Assembly (NCBI GenBank): GCA_003241645.1
Contig: QFOX01000002.1
Span: 1-64,000 of the forward strand
DNA: 64,000 nt
Direction: 5' to 3'
Origin: Azospirillum brasilense
Lineage (GTDB): Bacteria; Pseudomonadota; Alphaproteobacteria; Rickettsiales; UBA3002
Below are positions 51,158 through 59,285 of the stretch, piece after piece (within the stretch, counting starts at the first letter, position 1; every line of letters starts with the position of its first letter). Position numbers and translations under genes: made by a program. A model generated the notes under the pieces. That model worked only from the letters and a program-made list of their open reading frames with translations. It did no database searches and was not told where the DNA came from.

Positions 51158-53182
51158 GTGGTCGAACAATTCGCAGCACCGCCGATCAACCCGCTCATCA
51201 GCATTCAACCGCTGAGCACCCCCGCCCCGGGCCGCGACGCCGCCGGGGCCGTGCCACCGCAACTGGCTAATGTGCCGCCGGGCACGGTGGTGGAAGGGTT
51301 CGTGGTCAACCGCGACCCCACGGGCAACCCGGTCATCCGCACGGTGCTGGGCGACATCCTCATCAAGAGCGATGTGTTCATGAAGACCGGCAGCGAGATC
51401 GTGTTCCGGGTAGACACCACGCAGCAAAGCCATGCGCGCATCCTCACCATTGATGGGCTGAGCCCGCAGGATTACGTGAGCAGCAACGCCCGCCCGTCCG
51501 CGGCGGATAGCATCGCCGCCAGCCCCATGCAGCAAAGCGCGCAGGCAGCCGGGCTTGGTGCGCGTGCGGCCGCCGCTGTGCCGTTGCAGGCGTTGCTGGT
51601 GAATAACGCGCCGTTGCCCGCGGCCAGCTTAGTGAATAATCCGTTGCTGGCGGCGGTGGCCACGGCGACCACCCCCATTCCCGCCGCGCTGGTGAAGCTG
51701 CATCAAGGAGCACAGCTGCAGGTGAAAGTGCTGCAAGTGGCCCTGCCCGAACTGCTGACGCGCGACGCACAACAGGCGGATGCGGCAGCACCCACTGCCA
51801 CGCCGCGGCCTGCGCCGGGTGCGGCACCTACGGGCGCGCCAGCCGTGCCACCCAAACCGTATGGCCCGGCGCTGGCACAGACCCAGACCTTCACCAACGC
51901 GCGCACCGCGCAGGTCGCGCTGCAGCAAGCGCCAGTGCCCGCCGCACCAGCAAGCCCGGCCAACGTGCAAACCTCGCCTGCTGTGCCAACATCGCCAACA
52001 TCGCCCGCAGGCCAGCCGGTTGTCCCGGCGGCATCGCCTGCTTCTGCTACGCCCTTGCCGTCAACCAACAGTTTGCTGCAGGCCGGCGTACCAACGGATG
52101 TGCTGGCCAATATCGTGAACGAAGCGGCGACCGCCGCAGCCATTCAGGCAAAAGTAGCAGCGGCAAAACTACCGTTGCCGGGCGAGGCAGCGGAAGCTGT
52201 GCGACCCAATCCGCGCCCGCAAACGCCCGCACCTGCCGTGAACACTGCTTCAGTACAATCTGCGCCCACAAACGCGTCACCGCCGCCAGCAGCGCAGGGT
52301 GGCATTCCGGCGCATGTGATCGGCCATGAGGCGGATGGCATGGCCATTCTGCAAACGCCCATCGGCACGCTGAAAATGCAGCTGCCCCAGCCCGTGCCCG
52401 TGGGCACCGCCCTGCGGCTGGAGCTGACGCCCACCGACAAACCACCCCTGCCCGTGGGCACTGCGCCGCTGCCGCCCGAGGCGGAACGCAGCATCGCCAC
52501 GTTGGCGCAGCACTGGCCTGCGCTGGAAGAATTACTGGCCGCCGCCCCCAGCGCCGACCCGGTCCTTGCGCGGGCACTGGCGCAGGCCATGCCCGAGATC
52601 GGGCCGAAACTGACCAGCGGCATGCTGTTCTTCGTGGCGGCGGCAAAAGGCGGCGACCTGCGCCAATGGATTGGCACCAAAGCTGTTGCCGCGCTGGAGG
52701 AAAAACTGCCCGCGCTGGCCAGCCGCCTGAAGGGCGACATGGCCCAGCTGCAGCAATTGCTGGTGGATTCGCCGCTGCAGCAATGGAACAGCGCCATGAT
52801 ACCGATGCTGCATCAGGGCCAGCTGGAACATGCACGCCTGTTCTGCCGCCGCGAGCAGGACGAAGCGCATGGCACCGGAAAACAGGGCAGCGAGCAGCGC
52901 TTCATTCTGGAGGTGGACCTGTCGCAACTCGGTTCCATGCAGTTCGATGGGTTCGTGCGCAAAGCGCCGGGAAAGACCCACCAGTTCGACCTGTTCGTGC
53001 GCAGTAGCGGCCCGCTGCCCGAATCGCTCAGCCATGAAATTCGCAGCACGTTCGAGACGGCCATTCAAAGCACCGGCATGCGGGGGTATCTTGGCTTCCA
53101 GCATGGCAGCCAGCATTTCGTGCGCCCCATGGCCGACGCCGCGCCGCGGACACAGAGCGGATCGCAACCAATCCTTGCCTGA
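51158..53182 (+). CDS. Large Pro/Ala-rich protein, probable FliK-like hook-length control protein
   Basis: The product is 674 residues, starting with GTG at 51158 (AGGA seven bases upstream). The N-terminal domain (about 30-110) contains VPPGTVVEGFVVNRDPTGNP and HARILTIDGLSP; a long low-complexity Pro/Ala/Thr/Gln-rich middle (about 150-385) follows; the C-terminal part has HVIGHEADGMAILQTPIGTL, then a helical region and a compact end FILEVDLSQLGSMQFDGFVR and HQFDLFVRSSGPLPESLS resembling the Flg_hook type C-terminal domain. Position after flhG supports a flagellar role; the FliK assignment is inferred. Confidence 0.7.
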   Translation: MVEQFAAPPINPLISIQPLSTPAPGRDAAGAVPPQLANVPPGTVVEGFVVNRDPTGNPVIRTVLGDILIKSDVFMKTGSEIVFRVDTTQQSHARILTIDGLSPQDYVSSNARPSAADSIAASPMQQSAQAAGLGARAAAAVPLQALLVNNAPLPAASLVNNPLLAAVATATTPIPAALVKLHQGAQLQVKVLQVALPELLTRDAQQADAAAPTATPRPAPGAAPTGAPAVPPKPYGPALAQTQTFTNARTAQVALQQAPVPAAPASPANVQTSPAVPTSPTSPAGQPVVPAASPASATPLPSTNSLLQAGVPTDVLANIVNEAATAAAIQAKVAAAKLPLPGEAAEAVRPNPRPQTPAPAVNTASVQSAPTNASPPPAAQGGIPAHVIGHEADGMAILQTPIGTLKMQLPQPVPVGTALRLELTPTDKPPLPVGTAPLPPEAERSIATLAQHWPALEELLAAAPSADPVLARALAQAMPEIGPKLTSGMLFFVAAAKGGDLRQWIGTKAVAALEEKLPALASRLKGDMAQLQQLLVDSPLQQWNSAMIPMLHQGQLEHARLFCRREQDEAHGTGKQGSEQRFILEVDLSQLGSMQFDGFVRKAPGKTHQFDLFVRSSGPLPESLSHEIRSTFETAIQSTGMRGYLGFQHGSQHFVRPMADAAPRTQSGSQPILA

Positions 53183-53209
53183 GCGGGCAAGGCAGGCTAC
53201 CACACCCGC

Positions 53210-54229
53210 ATGCAAACCGCACGCTCCACACACTCCGCCGCCACGCCGCTGGCCGACCTGAACGCCCTGCGCCAACTGGTGGCAGCCGACCTTGAACGCG
53301 TCAACCGCGTGATCGTGGAGCAATCGAAAAGCCAGGTGGCACTGGTGAGCGATGTGGCCGCCCACATCATCGCGGCTGGCGGCAAACGCCTGCGCCCCTG
53401 CCTCACGCTGGCCAGCGCCATGCTGTGCGGCTACGAGGGCGAGCGCCATGTGCGCCTCGCGGCCTGCGTGGAATTCATTCACACCGCCACCCTGCTGCAT
53501 GACGACGTGGTGGATGAGAGCACCCTGCGCCGCGGCGAGCAGACCGCCAACGACATCTGGGGCAACCAGTCGAGCGTGCTGGTGGGCGACTTCCTGTTCA
53601 GCCGCGCGTTCCAGCTCATGGTGGCCGACGGTTCGCTGGACGTGCTGAAAATTTTATCCGATGCATCCGCCACCATTTCCGAAGGTGAAGTGCAACAGTT
53701 GATGGTTAGCCATGATCTGGCCATCACGCAGGAAATCTATGAACAGGTGATCGGCGCGAAGACCGCCGCGCTGTTCGCCGCCGCCAGCGAGATCGGCCCG
53801 GTGGTGGCCGGCAAGCCGGAACTGCGCGACGCCCTGCAGGCCTATGGTTATGCACTCGGCATGGCCTTCCAGATGGCGGATGACGCGCTGGATTACGCCG
53901 CCAGCAGCGAAGCGGAACTGGGCAAGGCCATTGGCGATGATTTCCGTGAAGGCAAGATCACCATGCCGGTGATGGTGGCCTACCAGCGCGCCACGCCCGA
54001 GGAGAAAACCTTCTGGGAGCACACGCTCGAGCACGGCGAAACGCTGGATGCGGCGACGCTCGCCCACGCGAAAACCTTGATGCAAAAACATGGCGCCATT
54101 GAGGCGACCATGCAGCGCGCCACCCATTTCCGTGACGTGGCATTGAACGCGCTGGCAGGCTTTGCCGACAGCCCGGCGAAGGACGCACTGGCGCAAGCCG
54201 CCGCCTTCGCGGTGACGCGCCGCTTCTAA
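53210..54229 (+). CDS. ispB: Polyprenyl (octaprenyl/decaprenyl-type) diphosphate synthase
   Basis: Trans-prenyltransferase that builds the quinone side chain. A 339-residue protein: GGKRLRPCLTLASA, first Asp-rich motif LLHDDVVDESTLRRG (D98, D99, D102), GDFLFSRAFQLM and the second motif AFQMADDALDYAAS. Chain length cannot be read from sequence by eye, though residues before the first motif (FIHTATLL) leave a small-side-chain pocket consistent with long products. It starts 27 bases after the FliK-like gene. Confidence 0.93.
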   Translation: MQTARSTHSAATPLADLNALRQLVAADLERVNRVIVEQSKSQVALVSDVAAHIIAAGGKRLRPCLTLASAMLCGYEGERHVRLAACVEFIHTATLLHDDVVDESTLRRGEQTANDIWGNQSSVLVGDFLFSRAFQLMVADGSLDVLKILSDASATISEGEVQQLMVSHDLAITQEIYEQVIGAKTAALFAAASEIGPVVAGKPELRDALQAYGYALGMAFQMADDALDYAASSEAELGKAIGDDFREGKITMPVMVAYQRATPEEKTFWEHTLEHGETLDAATLAHAKTLMQKHGAIEATMQRATHFRDVALNALAGFADSPAKDALAQAAAFAVTRRF

Positions 54230-54249
54230 AAAAAGATGCCTGTTAACGC

Positions 54250-55278
54250 TTAGTCGTCGTCGCTTGGGCGAAGGGCCGTGCTGCGCTCATCCAGCAGGCC
54301 AGCCTCTTTGTAGTAGCGCAGCGCACCGGGGTGCAGCGGCGCCGTCAGGCCCGAATAGACCATGCGCTCCTTGTCGAGCGTGGCGAACACGAAATGCAGC
54401 GTTTTGAAGCTGTCGAAATTATCGAACACCGCTTTGGTCAGCTGGTAGACGGTTTCTTCGCCCTCATCCTCGGTGGTCACGAGGGTGGCTTTCACGCCAA
54501 AGGTCGGCGTGTTCTGCGGGTTGTTGGGGTACATGCCGCCCGGAATGGCCGTGCGCGCGTAATAGGGGCTGTCCTTCAGCAGCTTGTCCACTTCCGGCCC
54601 TTCGACCGATACCAGCACAGCACCGCAATCGGTGGTGATCTCCTGAATGAGCCCGTTCGGGTGGCCCGCGGTGAACAGCATCGCGTCGATCTCGCCTTTG
54701 CAGAGCGCCTGCGCGGCATCCGCCGGTTTGAGTTCCAGCGTTTTAGCGAAGGAGCTACGCGTCCAGCCCTTTTCTTCCATCAGTTCCTGCATGATGGCAC
54801 GCATGCCCGACCCACGGTCGCCCACGTTCACGCGCTTGCCCTTCAGGTCCGAGAAATTTTTGATGCCGCTTTTCTTGGTCGCGGCAAGCGTGAACATTTC
54901 ACTGTGCAGCGAGAAGACCGAGCGCAGGCCTTTGAACGCCGGCCCATCGGCGAACACGCCTTTGCCGGTATAGGCGTTGTACTGCCAGTCCGACTGGACG
55001 ACGGCGAAGTCGTTCTCGTCGTCGCGCAGCGCGTGGATGTTGTAGATGGAGCCAACGGTGGATTCCGCGTAGCAGCGAATGCCGTGCTCTTTGCGGCCAC
55101 GGTTGATGAGGCGGCAGATCGCCCCGCCCGCCGGATAATACGCGCCGCGCTCGGAGCCGGTCGCGATCGTAACGATACGCTCCTGCGCCTGTGCGGGTTG
55201 CGCCGGAAGGCCCACCAGCGCCGCACCCAGTGCCGCGGCAGAGAGAACCAGACAATAACGCAAACGGGCCAGCTTCAT
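54250..55278 (-). CDS. TAXI-family TRAP transporter solute-binding protein
   Basis: A signal peptide in MKLARLRYCLVLSAAALGAA, with the cleavage region PAQAQERIV, precedes a TAXI domain: IATGSERGAYYPAGGAICRL, GIRCYAESTVGSIYNI, DFAVVQSDWQYNAYTGKG, VNVGDRGSGMRAIM, KGEIDAMLFTAGHPNGLI and IPGGMYPNN. The mature protein is periplasmic. AGAGGAAG precedes the ATG at 55278. No TRAP membrane subunits are encoded nearby, so it is an orphan binding protein. It lies 13 bases after the MarR-like gene and is probably in one operon with it. Confidence 0.93.
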   Translation of the reverse strand: MKLARLRYCLVLSAAALGAALVGLPAQPAQAQERIVTIATGSERGAYYPAGGAICRLINRGRKEHGIRCYAESTVGSIYNIHALRDDENDFAVVQSDWQYNAYTGKGVFADGPAFKGLRSVFSLHSEMFTLAATKKSGIKNFSDLKGKRVNVGDRGSGMRAIMQELMEEKGWTRSSFAKTLELKPADAAQALCKGEIDAMLFTAGHPNGLIQEITTDCGAVLVSVEGPEVDKLLKDSPYYARTAIPGGMYPNNPQNTPTFGVKATLVTTEDEGEETVYQLTKAVFDNFDSFKTLHFVFATLDKERMVYSGLTAPLHPGALRYYKEAGLLDERSTALRPSDDD

Positions 55279-55291
55279 AACTTCCTCTGTT

Positions 55292-55744
55292 CTAGTAAAG
55301 GCGCGACATGTATTCGGTCCAGAACCGCTCGAGCTGGTGCATGGACTTATTGGTTTCAGCAAGCTGGGTCAGGCCGGGGTTGCGCTTGTCCAGCTCGGCC
55401 ACGTTGCGCTCGATCAGCGTGTCGAGCATTTTTACCAGTTCCAGCCCCTTGGGCGACAGGCGCACGCGGGTGGAGCGTTTGTCGTGCGGGGCTTTTTCCT
55501 GCACGAGGTAGCCGTTCTGCACGAGGTGCTTCACGTTGTACGACACGTTGGTGCCCAGATAGTAGCCGCGGTTGGTCAACTCGCCCACGGTCAGCTGGTC
55601 TTCGCCAATGTTGTAGAGGATCAGCGTCTGGACGTTGTTGATGTCTTCGATCTTAATGCGGTCCAGCTCGCTTTTCACCACGTCGAGGAAACGGCGGTGC
55701 AGGCGTTCGATCAGCAGGATGGTTTCAAGGTAGGTTTGCTTCAC
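55292..55744 (-). CDS. MarR-family regulator resembling LdtR
   Basis: A 150-residue winged-helix regulator. YLETILLIERLHRRFLDVVK and INNVQTLILYNIGEDQLTVGEL with NRGYYLGTNVSYNVKHLVQN are the hallmarks of the alphaproteobacterial LdtR group, known in Liberibacter as an activator of an L,D-transpeptidase gene. The wing is EKAPHDKRSTRVRLSP. It lies just upstream of the TAXI gene. The start at 55744 fits the family N-terminus. Its targets here are unknown. Confidence 0.88.
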   Translation of the reverse strand: MKQTYLETILLIERLHRRFLDVVKSELDRIKIEDINNVQTLILYNIGEDQLTVGELTNRGYYLGTNVSYNVKHLVQNGYLVQEKAPHDKRSTRVRLSPKGLELVKMLDTLIERNVAELDKRNPGLTQLAETNKSMHQLERFWTEYMSRLY

Positions 55745-55807
55745 AAAAGGGCTCCAGAAAATTGCCTTACATTAAAAATCTATCAAGTTCTGCCACAGCT
55801 TAGGGCG

Positions 55808-57310
55808 TTAATCAAGCAGCGCGGGGTCCGACACCAGACGAATACTGACCTTGGTGCCCTTGCCTTTGGTGCTCTCGATCATAATGCGCCCGTGATGCAA
55901 CTCCACCAGCCGTTTCGCCAGCGGCAGGCCAAGGCCCGCCCCTTCGTATTTGCGGTTCAGCCCGGCATCGCTCTGGTTGAAGTTGGTGAACGCGCGGCCA
56001 ATTTCCTCCGGCGTCATGCCGATACCCGTATCTTCGATGTCGATGGTGAAATAGACCACGCCGTTGCGCCCGGCCTCGGCGCGCACGCGTACGGTCACCT
56101 GCCCTTGCGGCTCGGTGAACTTGATGGCGTTGGAGAGGATGTTCAGGAAGATCTGCATCAACCGCACGCGATCGGCGATGATGCGCGGCAGCTTTGCGGG
56201 CACATCCAGGTAAATGTCGATTTTTCGCTGCTGTGCCTGCCCCGCCACGATATTCAGCGCTTTGTCGATGATCTTCGGCAGTTGCAGCTGCTCGAACCGC
56301 ACGGTGAGTTTGCCGGATTCGGCCTGCGACAGGTCGAGGATGTCGTTGATAATATCCAGCAGGTGCTTGCCGGACACGTGGATGTCGCGCGCGTATTCGA
56401 CGTATTTTTCGTTGCCCATGGGGCCGAACTGCTGGTCGCCCAGCATGGTCGAGAAGCCGATGATAGCATTCAGCGGCGTGCGCAATTCATGGCTGATATT
56501 GCCAAGGAATTGCGACTTGGCCACGTTCGCGGCTTCCGCCTGCTCGCGCGATTTCTCGAGTTCCACCGTTTTGCGCATCAGCCGCTTATCGCGATCTTCG
56601 ATCTCCTGCAGCATGGCGTTGAACGATTCGATCAGCAGGTCGATCTCCTGCGGGTAGGTACTTAGCGGCGATTGGCGCACGCGCAGCGAATAATCCTTAT
56701 ACAGGCTCACGCGCTGGGCGGTGGTGGCGATCTGGCGGATGGGGCGCATGACCGTGCGGCGTAAATACACGCCGAACCACCAGCTCAGGCCCACGAACGC
56801 GGCGATGCTGAAGGCGAACACCACCAGCCCCCAGCTAAAATGCGCCAGAATGGAGCCCGGCGATGCGACCAGCAGCACATAGCCCGTGTTGCGCGGCAAG
56901 CGCGGATCGGCAATGGCCACCACCTTACCGACCAGCTGGTAGCTGGAATGGTTGCGGGCGGAAAACCCGGCGCATTGTTTCAGCAGCGAATCCTGCAAAT
57001 GCTCGTGCTGCTTGAGTTCCTTGTAAAGCGGCCCGGCGCTCGCGTGGGTCGGGTTGCCCTTTCGGTCCAGCAGGCAGGCAAGCACCAGCTGCGGGTTCTG
57101 GGCGGTGTATTTCAAGGCGCTGCTGCTGGGCCCGCCCGCCTCGTTCACGCGGGCCACCACCACGCGCGCCTGCGCGGCCAGTTCGCGCCGCACATCGGCC
57201 CGCACATGCATGACGGAGAACAGCATCACCTGGAAAAGTACAAGCACAGCAAAGGCTGCGCTGATGAGAATGGCGCTACGCTTATAAAGCTGTTGCAACG
57301 AAAAGGCCAT
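55808..57310 (-). CDS. Membrane sensor histidine kinase, PleC/DivJ-like core
   Basis: A 500-residue kinase: TM1 SAILISAAFAVLVLFQVMLF, a periplasmic domain (about 40-160) with a CAGF/CLLD pair, TM2 ILAHFSWGLVVFAFSIAAFVG, HAMP (RRTVMRPIRQIATTAQRVSL), then HisKA FLGNISHELRTPLNAIIGFS with EYARDIHVSGKHLLDIINDI (the PleC/DivJ pattern), N box NILSNAIKF and G boxes DTGIGMTPEEI and GAGLGLPLAKR. The start is 57310 or, if the upstream ATG is used, 57337. No receiver domain follows. A CtrA-like site lies just upstream. Confidence 0.9.
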   Translation of the reverse strand: MAFSLQQLYKRSAILISAAFAVLVLFQVMLFSVMHVRADVRRELAAQARVVVARVNEAGGPSSSALKYTAQNPQLVLACLLDRKGNPTHASAGPLYKELKQHEHLQDSLLKQCAGFSARNHSSYQLVGKVVAIADPRLPRNTGYVLLVASPGSILAHFSWGLVVFAFSIAAFVGLSWWFGVYLRRTVMRPIRQIATTAQRVSLYKDYSLRVRQSPLSTYPQEIDLLIESFNAMLQEIEDRDKRLMRKTVELEKSREQAEAANVAKSQFLGNISHELRTPLNAIIGFSTMLGDQQFGPMGNEKYVEYARDIHVSGKHLLDIINDILDLSQAESGKLTVRFEQLQLPKIIDKALNIVAGQAQQRKIDIYLDVPAKLPRIIADRVRLMQIFLNILSNAIKFTEPQGQVTVRVRAEAGRNGVVYFTIDIEDTGIGMTPEEIGRAFTNFNQSDAGLNRKYEGAGLGLPLAKRLVELHHGRIMIESTKGKGTKVSIRLVSDPALLD

Positions 57311-57337
57311 GGAAGGGATGGTTGTACCCCAGCGCAT

Positions 57338-57353
57338 TTAAAAAATCATTAAC
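57338..57353. promoter_or_regulatory. Consensus CtrA-binding site in the kinase/glmS divergent gap
   Basis: TTAA (57338-57341), seven bases, TTAAC (57349-57353): a perfect match to the CtrA full site TTAA-N7-TTAAC. It lies 28 bases before the preferred start of the leftward kinase and about 109 bases before rightward glmS. The region is AT-rich, so a chance match is possible. Confidence 0.45.
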
Positions 57354-57461
57354 GAAATCGGGGCGTTATCACGTGAACTAACCGAATATAACATTTGCCC
57401 CGTTGCCCCCCGCATGCTACCCGCCACACCAGCAGAATAACAAAGGGAACGGACCGTTCTT

Positions 57462-59285
57462 ATGTGTGGGATTATTGGGATCGCGGGGAATGCACCGGCA
57501 GCACCGCTGGTGTTGGATGCGCTGCGCCGCCTTGAATATCGCGGCTACGATTCGGCGGGCATTGCCACGCTGGTGAACAACCACATTGACCGCCGCCGCG
57601 CGCAGGGCAAGCTTGCCGCGCTCGACACGCTACTGCACGAGCAGCCGCTCAGCGGCACCACCGGCATTGGCCACACGCGCTGGGCCACGCATGGCCTGCC
57701 GAACGAGGTGAACGCCCACCCCCACGCGACCGACAAAGTCGCCGTGGTGCATAACGGCATCATCGAGAATTTCCAGCAGCTGCGCGAGGAACTCACCAAA
57801 GCGGGCCGCGTGTTCCTCAGCCAGACCGATACCGAGGTGGTGCCCCACCTCATCACCCATTACCTTGAGCAGGGCAAATCGCCGCGCGAAGCGGTGGCCG
57901 CCACCCTGAAGCGGCTGGAAGGCGCCTTCGCGCTGGGCATTATCTTCGCCGGGCATGACGGCCTGCTGTTCGCCGCGCGCCGTGGCTCGCCGCTGGCCGT
58001 GGGCTTCGGCAAGGACGCGAACTATCTCGGCTCCGACGCGGTGGCACTTTCGCCGCTAACGCAGAAGATCTGCTACCTCGAAGAAGGCGACTGGGCCGAG
58101 ATCACCAGCAGCAGCGTGACCGTGTTCAACGCGGCCGACGAAGTGGTGGAGCGCCCCATCAAGATCACCGCGCTCACCGGTGCGACGACGGGCAAAGGCA
58201 ATTTCCGCCACTTCATGCAGAAAGAGATCTTCGAGCAGCCCTCGGTCATCGGCCAGACGCTGAACGTCTATTACAACCCCACCACCGCGCGCATCACCAT
58301 GCCGGACATGCCGTTCGCGCTGGCGGAGATTCCGCGCGTGACCATCGTGGCGTGCGGCACCTCGTATTACGCGGGGCTGGTGGCGCGCTACTGGATCGAA
58401 TCCATGGCCAAGCTGCCCGTCGAGATCGATGTGGCCTCCGAATTCCGCTACCGCGAACCGCCGCTGGAAAAAGGCGGCCTCACACTGGTCATCTCACAAT
58501 CCGGTGAAACGGCCGATACACTTGCCGCCCTGCGCTACGCCAAGCAGGCGGGCCAGCACACGCTGGCCATCGTGAACATGCCGGAATCCAGCATGAGCCA
58601 CGAAGCCGAAGCCACGCTCTACACCCATGCGGGCCCGGAGATTGGCGTTGCTTCCACCAAAGCCTTCACCACGCAGCTGACCGTGCTTGCCGCCTTTGCG
58701 CTGGCACTGGCCGAAGCGCGCGGCAGCGTGGACGCGGCCGAGATGGCCCGCCTCACCCATGCGCTGGCCGAAGTGCCCGCCCGTGTGAGCGAAGTGCTGC
58801 ACCATGCCGACGCGATCGAAAAGCTCGCCGCCAAACTGCAATACGCCAAGGACATGCTGTATATCGGCCGCGGCACGGCCTTCGCCATTGCGCACGAAGC
58901 CGCGCTGAAAATGAAAGAGATCTCCTACATCCATGCCGAGGCATATGCTGCGGGCGAAATGAAGCATGGCCCCATCGCCCTCATCGATGAAACGGTACCG
59001 GTCATCGCCTTCGCGCCGAAAGACCACCTGTTCGAGAAGACCGCCAGCAACATTCAGGAAGCCGCCGCACGCGGTGGCCGCATCGTGACCCTGTCGGATG
59101 CGGAAGGCGTCGCCGCACTGAAGGACGTGTCGGTCGAATCCATCGTGCTGCCCAGCGTGCACCCGGTGGTGGCGCCCATTCTGTATGCGATCCCCGCGCA
59201 GTTGCTGGCCTACCACACCGCCGTGCTGAAAGGCACCGACGTGGACCAGCCGCGCAACCTCGCGAAATCCGTGACGGTGGAATAA
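57462..59285 (+). CDS. glmS: Glutamine-fructose-6-phosphate aminotransferase (isomerizing)
   Basis: First committed step to UDP-GlcNAc for peptidoglycan and LPS. A 607-residue enzyme: N-terminal nucleophile Cys2 (MCGIIGIAGN), glutaminase residues LRRLEYRGYDSAG, IGHTRWATHG, VVHNGIIENF; two SIS domains with VACGTSYYAGLVARY, ISQSGETADTLAAL and the C-terminal DQPRNLAKSVTVE. Its stop overlaps the ATG of the acyltransferase by one base (TAATG). Confidence 0.98.
   Translation: MCGIIGIAGNAPAAPLVLDALRRLEYRGYDSAGIATLVNNHIDRRRAQGKLAALDTLLHEQPLSGTTGIGHTRWATHGLPNEVNAHPHATDKVAVVHNGIIENFQQLREELTKAGRVFLSQTDTEVVPHLITHYLEQGKSPREAVAATLKRLEGAFALGIIFAGHDGLLFAARRGSPLAVGFGKDANYLGSDAVALSPLTQKICYLEEGDWAEITSSSVTVFNAADEVVERPIKITALTGATTGKGNFRHFMQKEIFEQPSVIGQTLNVYYNPTTARITMPDMPFALAEIPRVTIVACGTSYYAGLVARYWIESMAKLPVEIDVASEFRYREPPLEKGGLTLVISQSGETADTLAALRYAKQAGQHTLAIVNMPESSMSHEAEATLYTHAGPEIGVASTKAFTTQLTVLAAFALALAEARGSVDAAEMARLTHALAEVPARVSEVLHHADAIEKLAAKLQYAKDMLYIGRGTAFAIAHEAALKMKEISYIHAEAYAAGEMKHGPIALIDETVPVIAFAPKDHLFEKTASNIQEAAARGGRIVTLSDAEGVAALKDVSVESIVLPSVHPVVAPILYAIPAQLLAYHTAVLKGTDVDQPRNLAKSVTVE

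Noticed and set aside
49120..51204. A 694-codon leftward frame across flhF and flhG
   Set aside because: Antisense shadow of genes with intact nucleotide-binding motifs.
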